Shown here one piece after another: positions 24,298-34,214 of a stretch of 64,000 nt of DNA. Each line of letters begins with the position of its first letter. Position 1 is the stretch's first letter. The DNA comes from Macrotis lagotis (lineage: Eukaryota > Chordata > Mammalia > Peramelemorphia > Peramelidae), in NCBI RefSeq assembly GCF_037893015.1, contig NC_133666.1, positions 1,827,467-1,891,466 on the forward strand. The letters run 5' to 3'. Made by a program: the position numbers and the translations under genes. Under the pieces are notes generated by a model that was given only the letters and a program-made list of their open reading frames with translations, was not told the origin of the DNA and made no database searches.

Positions 24298-25519
24298 TAA
24301 AAACTCTTGATTCATCTCAAGAACTGTGGTTTTATTTCTGCCCAACATTCATTTTTTCTTTGTGGATTTGCTTACAGATGTTTTGTTATCAATTCTCTCC
24401 TTTTGAGTCTATGCCTTGTGTCCCTATCATCATAACAGCTTTAGCTGTTTGCTCAGTCTTTGATCCAACCTCCTGCCTTTGGATTTTATGTTAGAGTCAG
24501 ACTCTCCTTACATCTGGAGGGAATGTCTGGATTGTTGCTTCCTTGGGAAATTATTGAGTAATTTGGTTTCTTAGGGATGGCTCAGGCTGAGTACCTGCTC
24601 AGTGCTTCCCTAATGACCTTATCCAGAAAAAAGTCTGATTGTTGCCAGATTCCTGCCACAGGCTTGGGTCTGAGCTATGCACCTGTAGCCTTTCCTGTTT
24701 GAAATTTCAGAAGACTGCTACAGTAAACTCAGTCACTATCTGCCAGTTGGAAAGATTAGTTGGTTCAGAGTTCATACCAACAGGCTTCCCTTTGGGTTGA
24801 GATTCCTGCCTCTATTATTATGCTACAGGCTTAAGAGAGGGCTAGAGGCTGGAACTGAGACCCCATTCTACTCTGGGGCTGAGCCTTTCTCTGATTTTGC
24901 TCTTTGTTCTTAGCCCATAACAGTTCCTTATTCTGGATCATTATCCTTAGGTGCTACTGTACTCCTTCTCAGTCTGTCTTGAACTTGTGACCTGAAACTG
25001 AGTAGTGAGTGACAAAATTGCCAGTTGACTCTTCTTATTGTATCCTGCACAATTTTAGTCTCACCTGGGCTGCATCTGGGACCTCTTCTTATTCTAGTGC
25101 CCAAGTTTCCTTGAGCTGTATAGGGGGAACCCTCCTGGCCAGACCTTCTAGGAAGTATTTGCAGATCTGGTTGTCTTTCTTCCTATGCCCATCTAGGTTA
25201 AAAATGACTGGGTTTTTTTGTATTTCTATTCCAGGATTGGAAAGATACATTTTTCTCAATATCTTTGGAGAAGTTTTGGGTTTCTTGTCATCTTGACTCT
25301 GCCTAAACAACTCTCTCTAGGAGCTTACATTCTGGGGAATGTAACAGAAGATGGGGAAGAGAAATTGGTAAGTTATAAATATGTATACAAATATGAAGTA
25401 AACAAATGAAAACATACACAAAGTAGTTCAATACAGGGTAGGGTGGCAGAGAGGGAGGGTACTGCTAGTACCCTCAACTGCTAGTTGAAGGTGTTAGTGG
25501 GGGCTGGGGAAGGCATCAT

Positions 25520-25565
25520 TATATAAATAATTATATAAATATATAAATATATAAATATATAAATA
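25520..25565. repeat. (ATATAAAT)n simple repeat
   Basis: Tandem 'atataaat' units at the junction of the L2 and the inserted L1. It probably grew from the L1 tail. Confidence 0.85.
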
Positions 25566-26208
25566 TTTTCTTCACGTTTCCAGTTGTATACAATGGTAGT
25601 TTCTACCAGTCATTTTTTTTTGCAAGGCTTTGAGTTTTCCAATTTTTGTCCCTTCCTTCCTTCCCTCCCCCCTCTCCCCAAAGAGAAGGCAATCTGATAG
25701 AGGTTTTACATTTGCATCCACGATAAACATAGATCGAAGAGAAGAAATCAGATCCAAAAGGAAGAAAGGAAACAACAGAGATAGCAAAAGACAACTTTTT
25801 AAAAAAATTGAAGACTAGGGTGGCTAGGTGGTGCAGTGGATAAAGCACCGGCCCGGAGTCAGGAGTACCTGGGTTCAAATCCAGTCTCAGACACTTAATA
25901 ATTGCCTAGCTGTGTGGCCTTGGGCAAGCCACTTAACCCCATTTGCCTTGCAAAAGCCTAAAATAATTGAAGACAATCAGCTTTGGTCTTCATTTAAACT
26001 CCACAGTTCCTTCTCTATACAGGGATAGAATTCTCCATCACAAATTCCCTAAAATTGTCTCTGATCATTGCATTGATGGAGTGAGCAAGTCCATCATGTT
26101 TGACCATCACTCCATGTTGTTGGTAGTGTGTATAATGTTCTTCTGGTTCTGCTCATCTTGCTCAGCCTTTGTTCATGAGAGTCTTTCTAGGCTTTTCTGA
26201 AATTTCAG
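25566..26208 (-). mobile_element. L1 3' end, 5'-truncated, carrying a W-SINE
   Basis: The complement of a marsupial L1 3' UTR: a C-rich run at 25655-25680, 'aagagaaggcaatctgatag', 'ccacagttccttctctatac' and 'gttcttctggttctgctcat'. L2 text stops before it and resumes after 26208. A W-SINE lies inside. Confidence 0.85.
25816..25964 (+). mobile_element. W-SINE with target duplication
   Basis: Complete copy. The 10-bp duplication aattgaagac is at 25806-25815 and 25965-25974, in the L1 3' UTR. Confidence 0.94.
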
Positions 26209-26825
26209 GTAAGACATCATGTAGGTGATGGTGCTTGAGCTGCACCATGAAAGAAGGGCAGAATTCAGTGAGGCAGAAGTAAGAAGGGAGTGTGTTTTAG
26301 GCATGGGAAATGGCCAATGTAAAGACAGAGAGATGTTGGGGGACTGAGTATTATGTGTGAGAATCAGGGAGATGACAGTTTGACTGCAACACAGAGTGCA
26401 AAAGGGGAAGTAATGCCCAATGAGACTGGCAAGATAGAGTGGAACAAGGTTGTGTAAAGTTTTAAAAGTTATCCAGAAATGTTTATAGTTTATGCCAGAG
26501 GCAACAGAGAACTACTGGAGTTGATGGAGAAATCCCTGGTTAGATCTGTGATAAGGAAAATTAGCTTGGTAACTAAGAGAAGGATGAATTGGAGTGGTGA
26601 AAAACTTGAGAGAAGACAAATTAGGAGGAGGCTGTTGATATAATCTAGGGGAAAGGTGATAAAGGCCTGAACTAAGGTGGTAGCTTTCTGAGTGAAGACA
26701 TTGTATTTGAGAAATGTGGCAAAGGTAGGAATGGCAAAATTTGGCAGTTGATTAACTCTGTAAGATAATGCTGGCTTGAACCTGGAAAACTGGAAGGGTG
26801 GCAGTGCTTTCAAAAGAAGTAAGGA

Positions 26826-26982
26826 GGGGGCAGATAAGTGTCACAGTGGATAAAGCACTGGCCTTGGAGTCAGGAGGACCTGAGTTCAAATCCTACCTCA
26901 GATAACTTAATACTTACTTAGTGTTTGACCTTGGGCAAGTCCCTTAACCCTAATGCCTTCAAAAATCCCTCCCCCCCCCCCC
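26826..26982 (+). mobile_element. W-SINE with target duplication
   Basis: Complete copy with a C-rich tail. The duplication aaagaagtaagga is at 26813-26825 and 26983-26995. The L2 sentence continues directly across it. Confidence 0.94.
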
Positions 26983-27114
26983 AAAGAAGTAAGGAAATTT
27001 GGAAGAGGAGAAAGTTTGGTCCTTAAGCACTGGACCATATCACATATGACACACTAGCAGCAAGCCAGGGTCCAAGAGATCTGGGGGAATGGGGCTCACT
27101 TGTTTACTGTCATC

Positions 27115-27345
27115 TACTTTTGTTGAGTCATTTCATGGTTGACTCTTCATGATCTCATTTGGGGTTTTCTTGGCAGAGATACTGGAGTACTTTTCCATTT
27201 CTATCTCCAGTTCTTTTTACCAATGAGGAAAGTGAGGCAAACAGGGTGAAGTGATTTGTCCTGAGTTGGAGTTAAGTGTCTGAGACTGAAGTTGAACTCA
27301 GGAAGATGAGTTTTTCTATTGTGCCACCTAGTGGTGTCCACATTC
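27115..27345 (-). mobile_element. R-SINE (RTE-tailed)
   Basis: The plus text 'gggttttcttggcagagata' then 'caatgaggaaagtgaggcaa' and 'attgtgccacctagtggt' is the complement of the RTE-tailed SINE in full order. Confidence 0.75.
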
Positions 27346-27362
27346 ATCTCTACTGCTCATAG

Positions 27363-27561
27363 AAGCTTCCACACTCACATAGTAATACAATATAGAGAAT
27401 GAAGAGTTGGAAAAAGCAACTCGGCACAAGAAGTATAAAACCTTGCCCAAGCAACAAACTCTCGAAAAAATGAAGATGGGCAAAATAGAAGTTAATGACT
27501 CCAAGAAACAACAAAAAATATTCAACCAAAAGCTTCCACACTCACATAATGATACAATATA
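27363..27561 (+). mobile_element. internal L1 ORF1 fragment between 32-bp direct repeats
   Basis: 27395-27529 reads in the sense direction of L1 ORF1 (for example 'caaaatagaagttaatgact'; the same stretch occurs on the other strand near 23950). It contains neither an L1 3' end nor a poly(A) tail. It is bounded by a 32-bp direct repeat, 27363-27394 and 27530-27561, identical at 30 of 32 positions and starting aagcttccacactcacata. This is not a normal target-primed L1 insertion. Confidence 0.7.
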
Positions 27562-28948
27562 TATCAGTAATTTAACATTCAGCTAGAAGCCTGTGAAGGA
27601 AACATGTAAGAAAAGCAGCTAACACTAGCCCAAGAGTAAAAGAATGGAAAAATACTAACTTTTTTCCTGTAGAGGACAGTAATACCAAAGTATCCAAGAT
27701 GGAGTTGCTGGGCAAGCCTCCACATTGTGGCGCTTGGTGACATCTGCTCATTCACTTATGGATCCCATCCCCCAGGCAATGACTTCCCCAATGTCAAGAT
27801 ATCCACCAATTTACTTTTAATAATCAGTCAGATGACACAAAGGCATTGTGTGGAAAATGGCAACAAATGTCCCCCTCATAAATTTGGGACATACTTCCCC
27901 CCCCAATAAGCATCAGTGGAAAGAGTAGATACTCAAGGGAATATTTGTGTGGCACACTTGTAAGGAACATGTGGAGAGGTACACTCAGAGGAAACACATG
28001 TGTCTAGAGCACATGCAAGGAGGGAGTCTATGATGGGAAGACATATGATCCAAATATTCTTATGGATAATTACTTCACATTGCTGACACTGCTCTGTTGG
28101 ATGCTGCCTGATGAACACTGCCGAACCCTGAACACTATGTAGCCTTACCATAGCCAACTTTGACTCAACTCAAATCCTTGCCTCTTCTCCCATAGGCTTG
28201 GTCTCACTACTCACTACTCACTCTTAGAAAAAGGCATCGACTCTTGTCTAGGACCAGAAAAAAGCTCTACCTTCATATTTGCTAGTCTTGGGCCCTCAGG
28301 GTTTGGTGAGGATACCTCTTATCTGCCCAGTAGAAGATTCTCTGTCTTAAGGCACCAAGTTCTTTAGAATAAGGAACCAAGGTAGGGAGCTACTAGCTAA
28401 TGCTCTCAGACCCAGTTTTTTCCTTGGAATCAACTTCTGACCCCTGGGTTTGGCATCTCCCTGATCTCTACTTTGTGGGTCTCCATGGTCTACTACTATT
28501 CAGAAGACTGAAAATTTCAAATTGTTCTCATTTTTTAATCCCCAATGTATAGAGTAGAAACCAAGTAATGATTTCTCTAACTACCAAACAGTTCCCAAGG
28601 TTTTGGTTCCTCAATTTTCCAATCTCTTCCATTTCCCCCTTTATGTGATTGATCAAAATTGAGACACAAAGACAGACTTAGGGCAAAGTCATTGCCTATT
28701 CTCTGGGCTTAGTTGCATCCCTGGACTTTTCCTTTGAAGATACAGTCAACTTAAAGACTTAGGAAAGCTTTTCAGCTCCCTGGAAAATAAACAATTTTTG
28801 ACTTGCTTCTAACAACCCCCCCCCCTTGCTGATAGTTTCTTGGTCAATCGTATAGCCTCATCTGCTTCTCTTGGTGATTTAGTTGCATTCATTTAGTTAT
28901 CTCCTGACCTTCTTAGAAATCCTGCTGGAGAAATTCTAGAGGGAGATT
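27562..28948. other. unassigned sequence 3' of the olfactory receptor
   Basis: No repeat or exon recognised. It is the downstream side of the receptor gene, which reads leftwards. Confidence 0.5.
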
Positions 28949-29887
28949 TCAGGCTTTTGATTTTCCAGTTAGTTTCTGTAGGGCCCCTTTCACATCCTTG
29001 TTTCTCAAGGTGTAAATGAGAGGATTTAGCATAGGTGTCACAGCTTCATAAAATATGGAGATGATCTTGCCTTTGTCTTCAGATTCCTTTGACTGTGGTT
29101 TTGCATACATGTAAATGAGGGTCCCTTAGTATATGTTTACTACCATGAGGTGGGAGCCACAGGTGGAGAAAGCTTTGATATGTCCTTCCCTTGAATGGAT
29201 TTTTAGGACTGCCACGAGGATACGGATGTATGAGATGATGATTAAGCCAAAGGGGATGATAAGGGTGAAGATAGAGCCCATGAACAGCAGGACCAAGCTC
29301 GTGGATGTATCAGAGCAGACCGGTTTCATCATGGCCTGCATCTCACACGCAAAGTGGTTGACCACGTTGTGGCCACAAAAACTGATGGGCGTCATCAGCA
29401 GTGGGATGACGGAGGTGAAAAAGGCGATGGTCCAGGAGATCCCCGTCAGGCAGAGGCAGACAGCCTTATTCATGATGACTGTGTAGCACAGGGGACTGGA
29501 GATGGCCACAAAGCAGTCATAGGCCATGATGGAGAGGAGGAAGCACTCTGTGATGGCAAAACACATGGAGATACCCATTTCAGCATAGCATGCATTGTAG
29601 GAGATGCTGGGGTAGTCTTGTAAGCAGTTGATGAGGGACTGGGGGGTAGTACTTGTTGCCCCACAGACATCAAGGAGGGATAGGTTGCTGAGAAAGAAGT
29701 ACATGGGTGTGTGAAGGTGGGAGTCCAGGATGATGACAACGATGATGAGGCCGTTCCCAATGATGGTGATGAGGTACATGAGCAGGCCCAACAAGAAGAG
29801 GACTGCCTGGAGCAGGGGCTGCTCTGAAACCTGCACCAGGATGAATTGGGTGATCTTGGTGTAGTTTTCTAGTTCCAAATTATTCAT
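28949..29887 (-). pseudogene. olfactory receptor pseudogene, class II, OR13/OR2-like
   Basis: The reading frame starts MNNLELENYT at 29887 and runs to a natural stop at 28949-28951, giving 313 codons including the stop, the usual receptor length. Visible family marks: glycosylation site N8-Y-T; GN at residues 44-45 (TM1); LHTPMYFFLSNLSLLD at 58-73 (TM2); Cys100; loop cysteines 171, 181 and 191; SY at 219-220; KAFSTCGSHL at 238-247; then [19 protein letters not shown]. Codon 254 is TAA (29126-29128) where receptors have Tyr in the block before GTLIYMY; a TAT to TAA change explains it. The frame stays open after it, so the gene would lose TM7. The TM3 motif is also altered: MAYDCFVAIS instead of MAYDRYVAIC, so the Arg of DRY is missing. 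Such receptors detect odorants through Golf in olfactory neurons. The subfamily is a judgement from memory. It could still be a segregating null allele. Confidence 0.92.
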
Positions 29888-29895
29888 CTTAGTCT

Positions 29896-29920
29896 CTGTA
29901 AAGAAAGGAAGAAACAGCAA
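29896..29920 (-). promoter_or_regulatory. 3' splice site just upstream of the receptor start codon
   Basis: On the minus strand a pyrimidine tract (tttcttcctttctttacag) ends in AG at 29896-29897, eight bases before the ATG at 29887-29885. Olfactory receptor genes usually have a single coding exon joined to upstream non-coding exons, so this fits the acceptor. It argues against an earlier in-frame ATG at 29920, which would lie in the intron. Confidence 0.7.
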
Positions 29921-30074
29921 AAAGAGAAGGAATGGAACCCAAGGCTCTTACCTTCACTGCCCTTTTCTTAGTGTACACACGCTAAGGAGGAATTTCCTGG
30001 AACTAAAGTAGGGGAGGGGTTTTAGAAGAAAAAATGGGACAAAGTCCCTTCCTTCATTTCCAGTGCTATTTCCC

Positions 30075-30230
30075 AAGAGAGGCAGTTTTGTCTAGAGAGC
30101 TAGTCTTACAGTCAATGAGACACAGATTTGAGTTGCATCCTGACTACAGGTCTCTGGGCCAATCCCTGCCTATCCCTGGTCTTATCTGCAATAGGAGACT
30201 GAGGTCTTTGATGGCAATTCCCGAAGTCAG
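30075..30230 (+). mobile_element. possible MIR/CORE-SINE remnant
   Basis: Weak CORE-SINE layout: 'gctagtcttacagtcaatga' near 30100, 'ttgcatcctgactac', then 'atctgcaataggagactgag'. Confidence 0.4.
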
Positions 30231-30394
30231 TGAAAGCACAGGGTCATGAAGAAGTGAACATTTGAATGACTTGCATTAGATGTAGCATAAGAAATCTCAT
30301 TCAGTATGCATATGATTGGATCCAGAGTTGGACCAGGGGAGTAGTAAGAGTGAGGGATAACATCTGGACAGTGTGAGTGTCTCTGAAGAGGCAT

Positions 30395-30835
30395 AGGGAG
30401 GGAGGGAAGAAGGGAGGGAGGAAGGGAGAGAATAGAGGGGAGGGGAAAAGTGAAGTGAAGGTAGGCAAGCAAGCAAGAGGAGGGAGGGAAAGGAGGGAAG
30501 GAGGAAGGAAGGAAGGAAGGAAGGAAGGAAGGAAGGAAGGAAGGAAGGAAGGAAGGGAGGGAGGGAGGAAGGAAGGAAGGAAGGAAGGAAGGAAGGAAGG
30601 AAGAGAATGGAAGGGAGGGAGGGAAGAGAGGGAGAGAGAGAAAGGGAAGGGAAGATGGGAAATAAAGGAGAGAGGGAAGAGAAGAAGGCAAGGGAGAGAA
30701 AGGGAGGGAAGAGAAAAAGGAGGGGAGGGAAAAAGTGGAGGGAAGGGAGGGAAGAGAGGGAAGGGAAGGAAGAATGAAGGAAGGAAGGGAGAGAATGGAG
30801 GGGAAAGAAGAGAAGAAGGGAGAGAAAGGAAGGGG
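30395..30835. repeat. long polypurine tract (GGAA/GGGA)n
   Basis: More than 400 bases of almost pure A/G on the plus strand, with a clean (GGAA)n core at 30506-30600. The long open frames across it on both strands (for example 190 codons, plus) are low-complexity. It lies about 500 bp upstream of the receptor's coding exon. Confidence 0.95.
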
Positions 30836-31105
30836 AGGCCTTTTCTCCTGGAGCCAAAGAAATATTCAAGTCCATGTAGGCCACTTCTATCATTTTCATC
30901 ACTGAAATTTCACCTATGGTCACAGAAAGAAGAGTTCTGGGTAAGTTAGAATGCCTTAGAATTGATTTTCAATGTCAGACAATTACATTTTTTCCTAATT
31001 TTGCTAACAATCTCCTTAAAATGTCCGACCCCCAAATGGGATGAACAATCGCCCTTGCATGGTGGGACTGTTGTTCATAAATCTTAGCACTAGATGAAGA
31101 AATGC

Positions 31106-31219
31106 TTCTTCCCTTCCCTTCCCTTCCCTTCCCTTCCCTTCCCTTCCCTTCCCTTCCCTTCCCTTCCCTGCCCTGCCCTGCCCTGCCCTGCCCTGCCCTG
31201 CCCTGCCCTGCCCTGCCCT
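31106..31219. repeat. compound pentanucleotide array (CCTTC)n then (CCCTG)n
   Basis: About 12 CCTTC units run straight into about 10 CCCTG units, with the switch near 31168. Only one base differs between the two unit types. Confidence 0.97.
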
Positions 31220-32916
31220 TCACACACCTTAGCCTTTTATTGTTTCTTGTGTCATAACCTAGAGATGCCTTCCAGAGTCACTCTACTGCATTGACATCAA
31301 ATGTCAATGGCCCTAGGTGACCCAACCATTTCCCTTTCCTCCCTCCTGTCCTGATCACTGTGGTCGATCAGTCTGCTTTTCATTGCCCCACGAGCTTCTT
31401 CCTCTTATCACTTCACCTTGTTTTCATTCCTTTCCTTGATTCTTCTTTCTCCTTTCCTCAACACGCCACTAAACAAGAGAAATATGGCCAAATCCCTCCT
31501 TGCAAAGAGCACAGAACTTGCCTCAGAATCAGAAAATATTCTTGGCTTTATAAAAGTATTCATCCTGAGTTGTCTTTTAATACCAAGGTCCTGAAGCATA
31601 GTTAAAATGGAATTTGACTTCTAAAAATTTGATTTACCCAATTGGTGGAAGAATTTCTGGAGCAGAAACATTTTTTTGGTAATTCTCACATTGCACAAAC
31701 AAACCCATCTCTTTTCCTATCTGTTCAAAGAAAATCTCTTCCTTTAGTCAATAACAGTAATGACATTTCATCATCATAGCTGTCACTGAAGCTGGACTTG
31801 AATGATTCCAAAGGACAAGGTCTCATCATGGAGAATCTCTGGGGAACAGCATGCTCCCCTCTCCCTTCCCAACCAGAATCTCATCTGTCTGGAGTCTCTG
31901 AATATTTCCAATAACCCAGGCTAGGTGTAGAAGCAGCTCTTATAGATTGATAGTTACAATTTAGGAAAAGGCGGGGAGGAGAAGAGAGAGGAAAAGAAGT
32001 ATAAGTTGGGTATCAGAAAAAAACCTCATAATGGGGGGGGGTCATCAAACAGAGACTGGATGGTGGGCACATTGTAAGGGAGATTCAAGTTTGGGGTGCA
32101 TCAGGGAGTCACTCAATGAAGTTTCATTCAGTCCTAAGTTTCTATGATTGGGAAAAGAACAATTGGAAAGGCCAAAGTCTCTGTTTCCTGCCATTCATTG
32201 TTCTAGAACTGGGGAAAGACTCCTTTTTTCTGTGGTTGCTTCTTAGTTAGGTGTGTAAGGCTATGATAGAGGCAAGTCCACTTGAGCAGATACTGGAAGT
32301 CCAAGGATTAAGTCCAGAAAGGAGAAAGTCTGGAGAAGCCAGGCAGCCATGGACCAGAGGCCTGGAGACGATACTGGATGTTTGCTCCACTGTCTCTGCT
32401 GAATGTGCTTGGCCCTTGGCCTAAAGTTTCTATCTGTGACCAAAAGGAACTTCCAGGCTTGGCACTGCCTCAGATAAGGCCCAAGAACTTGCTGACCTTC
32501 CCCTTCTGTGTATTTTTTTTAAGAAGCATGCTAAAGCACCAATGCTTCCTCCACTCCCTCACCATTGCTCCTCCTGAGACGACGGTGTGCTTGGTAGATG
32601 GAGGGTGTGGAATGTGGGAGCCGTCAAAGATCAGGTGCTGGGGCTAGGTCATTTTGGTCTGCTTTGTCCACTGCCAAGCCATGTTTTTCCTTAGGTGTCT
32701 CCATGGAGGGCCAGGAAAAGGTGAGGGGAAAGCCAAGCCAAGATCGCCTTCCCAGTCCTACTGGTTTTATTTGGAGCTGGTGGAAGCTAGGACTTCTGGC
32801 TTAGCCAATCACTGTTTTGATGATCTTCAGCAAGTCCCTTCTCTTATCTGGACTCCAATTTCTGCATGGGAACAGTACTAGATATACTCTAAGGACCTTT
32901 TAAGGTAAGGATGGTG
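31220..32916. other. mostly unassigned sequence
   Basis: About 1.7 kb with no recognised repeat. It contains a G-run at 32033-32041. At 32695-32720 an acceptor-like tttttccttag and a donor-like gtgagg bound 26 bases that include ATGGAGGG; this is suggestive only. Confidence 0.45.
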
Positions 32917-33247
32917 GTCAGTCTTATGTGCCCAAGCACCATGCTAAGCATAGGGATGATGATGATGATTTTTTGTGTCCTTCATTCTTGAAGAAGGTCA
33001 TGACATCAGGGAGGTGATGCCATGACAAGCAAGAGAATTGGATTTGAGGGAGGAAGGCTGTGGTAAGTCATCAGTCTCACTTTCTCCTCCAGAGCCGTCT
33101 GGGCCCAGTGGTCAGACAGGGATCAAGATGTGAGGTCATCAGGGTTAAGTGGCTTGTCCAAGGTCACACAGCTAGTGTTGATTGTCTGAGGCTAAATTCG
33201 AACTCCTGTCCTGACCCCAAAGCCAGTGCTCTATCCATTGTACCACT
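32917..33247 (-). mobile_element. T-SINE next to an L2 tail fragment
   Basis: A short L2-tail complement (32917-32955, 'tatgtgcccaagcaccatgc') is followed by (GAT)n and a T-SINE on the minus strand. The minus-strand tail is 'ttcttcaagaatgaaggac', as in the copy at 63800. The head ends at about 33247. Confidence 0.83.
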
Positions 33248-33399
33248 GAACTATCCTTAGAGGTACAGAGGGAATAATACAACGAATGGACTCTGATCTA
33301 AGATTATTTACTTGGAGCTGTTTTCCCAGTGGTGGAGATGGATTTGCTCCTGTCTTATCTCTTGCACCCCAGTTAGAGCAATTGTGACCCAGTTAAGAG

Positions 33400-33645
33400 G
33401 GGAGTGAGAGAACTAGCTTTTACTAAATAGATCAAGCACTGTTTTTTTTACAAATATGATCTCACTGGATTCTCTCAACACTGGGAAGTAAGCACTGTTA
33501 TGATCTCTTTTTTACAGATGAGGAAAGTGAAGTAGACAGAGATGAAGGGACTTGTTCAGAGTCACACAGCGAGTATATGTCTGAGGTTGGATTCGAATTC
33601 AGGTCTTCTGAATGCACTGTGGAGCCACCTGGCTGTCCTAGTGGC
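33400..33645 (-). mobile_element. CORE-SINE (MAR1-like)
   Basis: The plus text shows the complement order 'caaatatgatctcactgga', 'ttttacagatgaggaaagtg', 'agagtcacacagcgagtat', then the head complement 'ggagccacctggctgtcc'. Confidence 0.72.
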
Positions 33646-33774
33646 ATCATAACATAGTACAGAGAGTGCTTTGCCTGGAATGAGAAAGATTTAGATTCAA
33701 ATCCCTACCTACTTGTGGTGGGAATTTGAAGGAATGTCCCATTTCTAGAGTCCGTACTTGAACAGATGTTTAGA

Positions 33775-34210
33775 TCCCCAGGGTTATTGGCCTACTTGGC
33801 TGCCAACTAGTTCATATGTGTGTTCCCACATACCTATCTAGGGATTACTCCCAGAATTCAAGATCACAAATGACTGATCCAGACCTGTGGTCAGCCAACC
33901 TCTGCTTGAAACCCATCGTGATGGGAAGCTTACTACCTCCTGTGGCCACTCACATGTAAGGAAGCTCTGATTGATAAGAAACTTCTTGTTGACATCCCAC
34001 TGTCGCTTGTTTTTGTCCTCTGGGTTACAAGAGAACAAAGCTAGTCCCTCCTGGTAGGGGTCAACCCTTTAAATACTTGAAAATGGTTATGTCTCAACCT
34101 TTTCCACAAACTTTTCCTCAGTTCCTGAAACTATTCCTGAAATGGCATGGCTTAGAGGCCCTTCCCCATCCTGAGTGCTCTCCTCTGGGCACCCTTTAGC
34201 TTAACTGATA
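33775..34210 (-). mobile_element. CR1/L3-like LINE remnant
   Basis: Complement of the mammalian CR1/L3-type terminal region: 'cctctgcttgaaacccatcg', 'gatgggaagcttactacctc' and 'gagtgctctcctctgggcac'. The family is assigned from memory. Confidence 0.6.
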
Positions 34211-34214
34211 GTCT

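Larger units (their letters stand above)
21886..25304 (-). mobile_element. HAL1-like element (L1 5' UTR, ORF1 region, 3' end)
   Basis: Read on the minus strand, it starts at 25304 with an L1 5' leader ('ggcagagtcaagatgac'), passes through the ORF1 coiled-coil-type region (about 24100-23400) and ends in an L1 3' end with an AKNWKL terminus (near 22720) and a terminal stretch near 21960-22040. No endonuclease or reverse transcriptase text is seen. After removing inserted SINEs it is about 2.9 kb. Degenerate flanking repeats, aaacaagctccatct at 21871-21885 and aaacaactctctct at 25305-25318, suggest one insertion into L2. An alternative is a full L1 that lost ORF2 after insertion. Confidence 0.55.
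21795..27035 (-). mobile_element. L2 LINE, minus strand, host of a nested stack
   Basis: L2 pieces on the minus strand run in order: tail at 21795-21885 ('gagatgctggggatttaata'), then 25305-25520 ('ctctaggagcttacattctg'), then 26209-26825 ('actactggagttgatggaga'), then 26983-27035 ('aatttggaagaggagaaag'). The gaps are a HAL1-like element, an L1 3' end and a W-SINE. Without them the L2 is about 1.2 kb long. Confidence 0.72.

Noticed and set aside
29887-29920. Eleven-residue N-terminal extension of the olfactory receptor (MLFLPFFTETK)
   Set aside because: It overlaps a pyrimidine tract and acceptor AG, is not typical of the family, and the next ATG gives the standard N-terminus with N8-Y-T.
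30227-30949. Open frames of 154-208 codons on both strands
   Set aside because: They lie in the polypurine tract and translate to Ser/Pro/Leu/Phe or Lys/Arg/Glu/Gly repeats. They are low-complexity artefacts.
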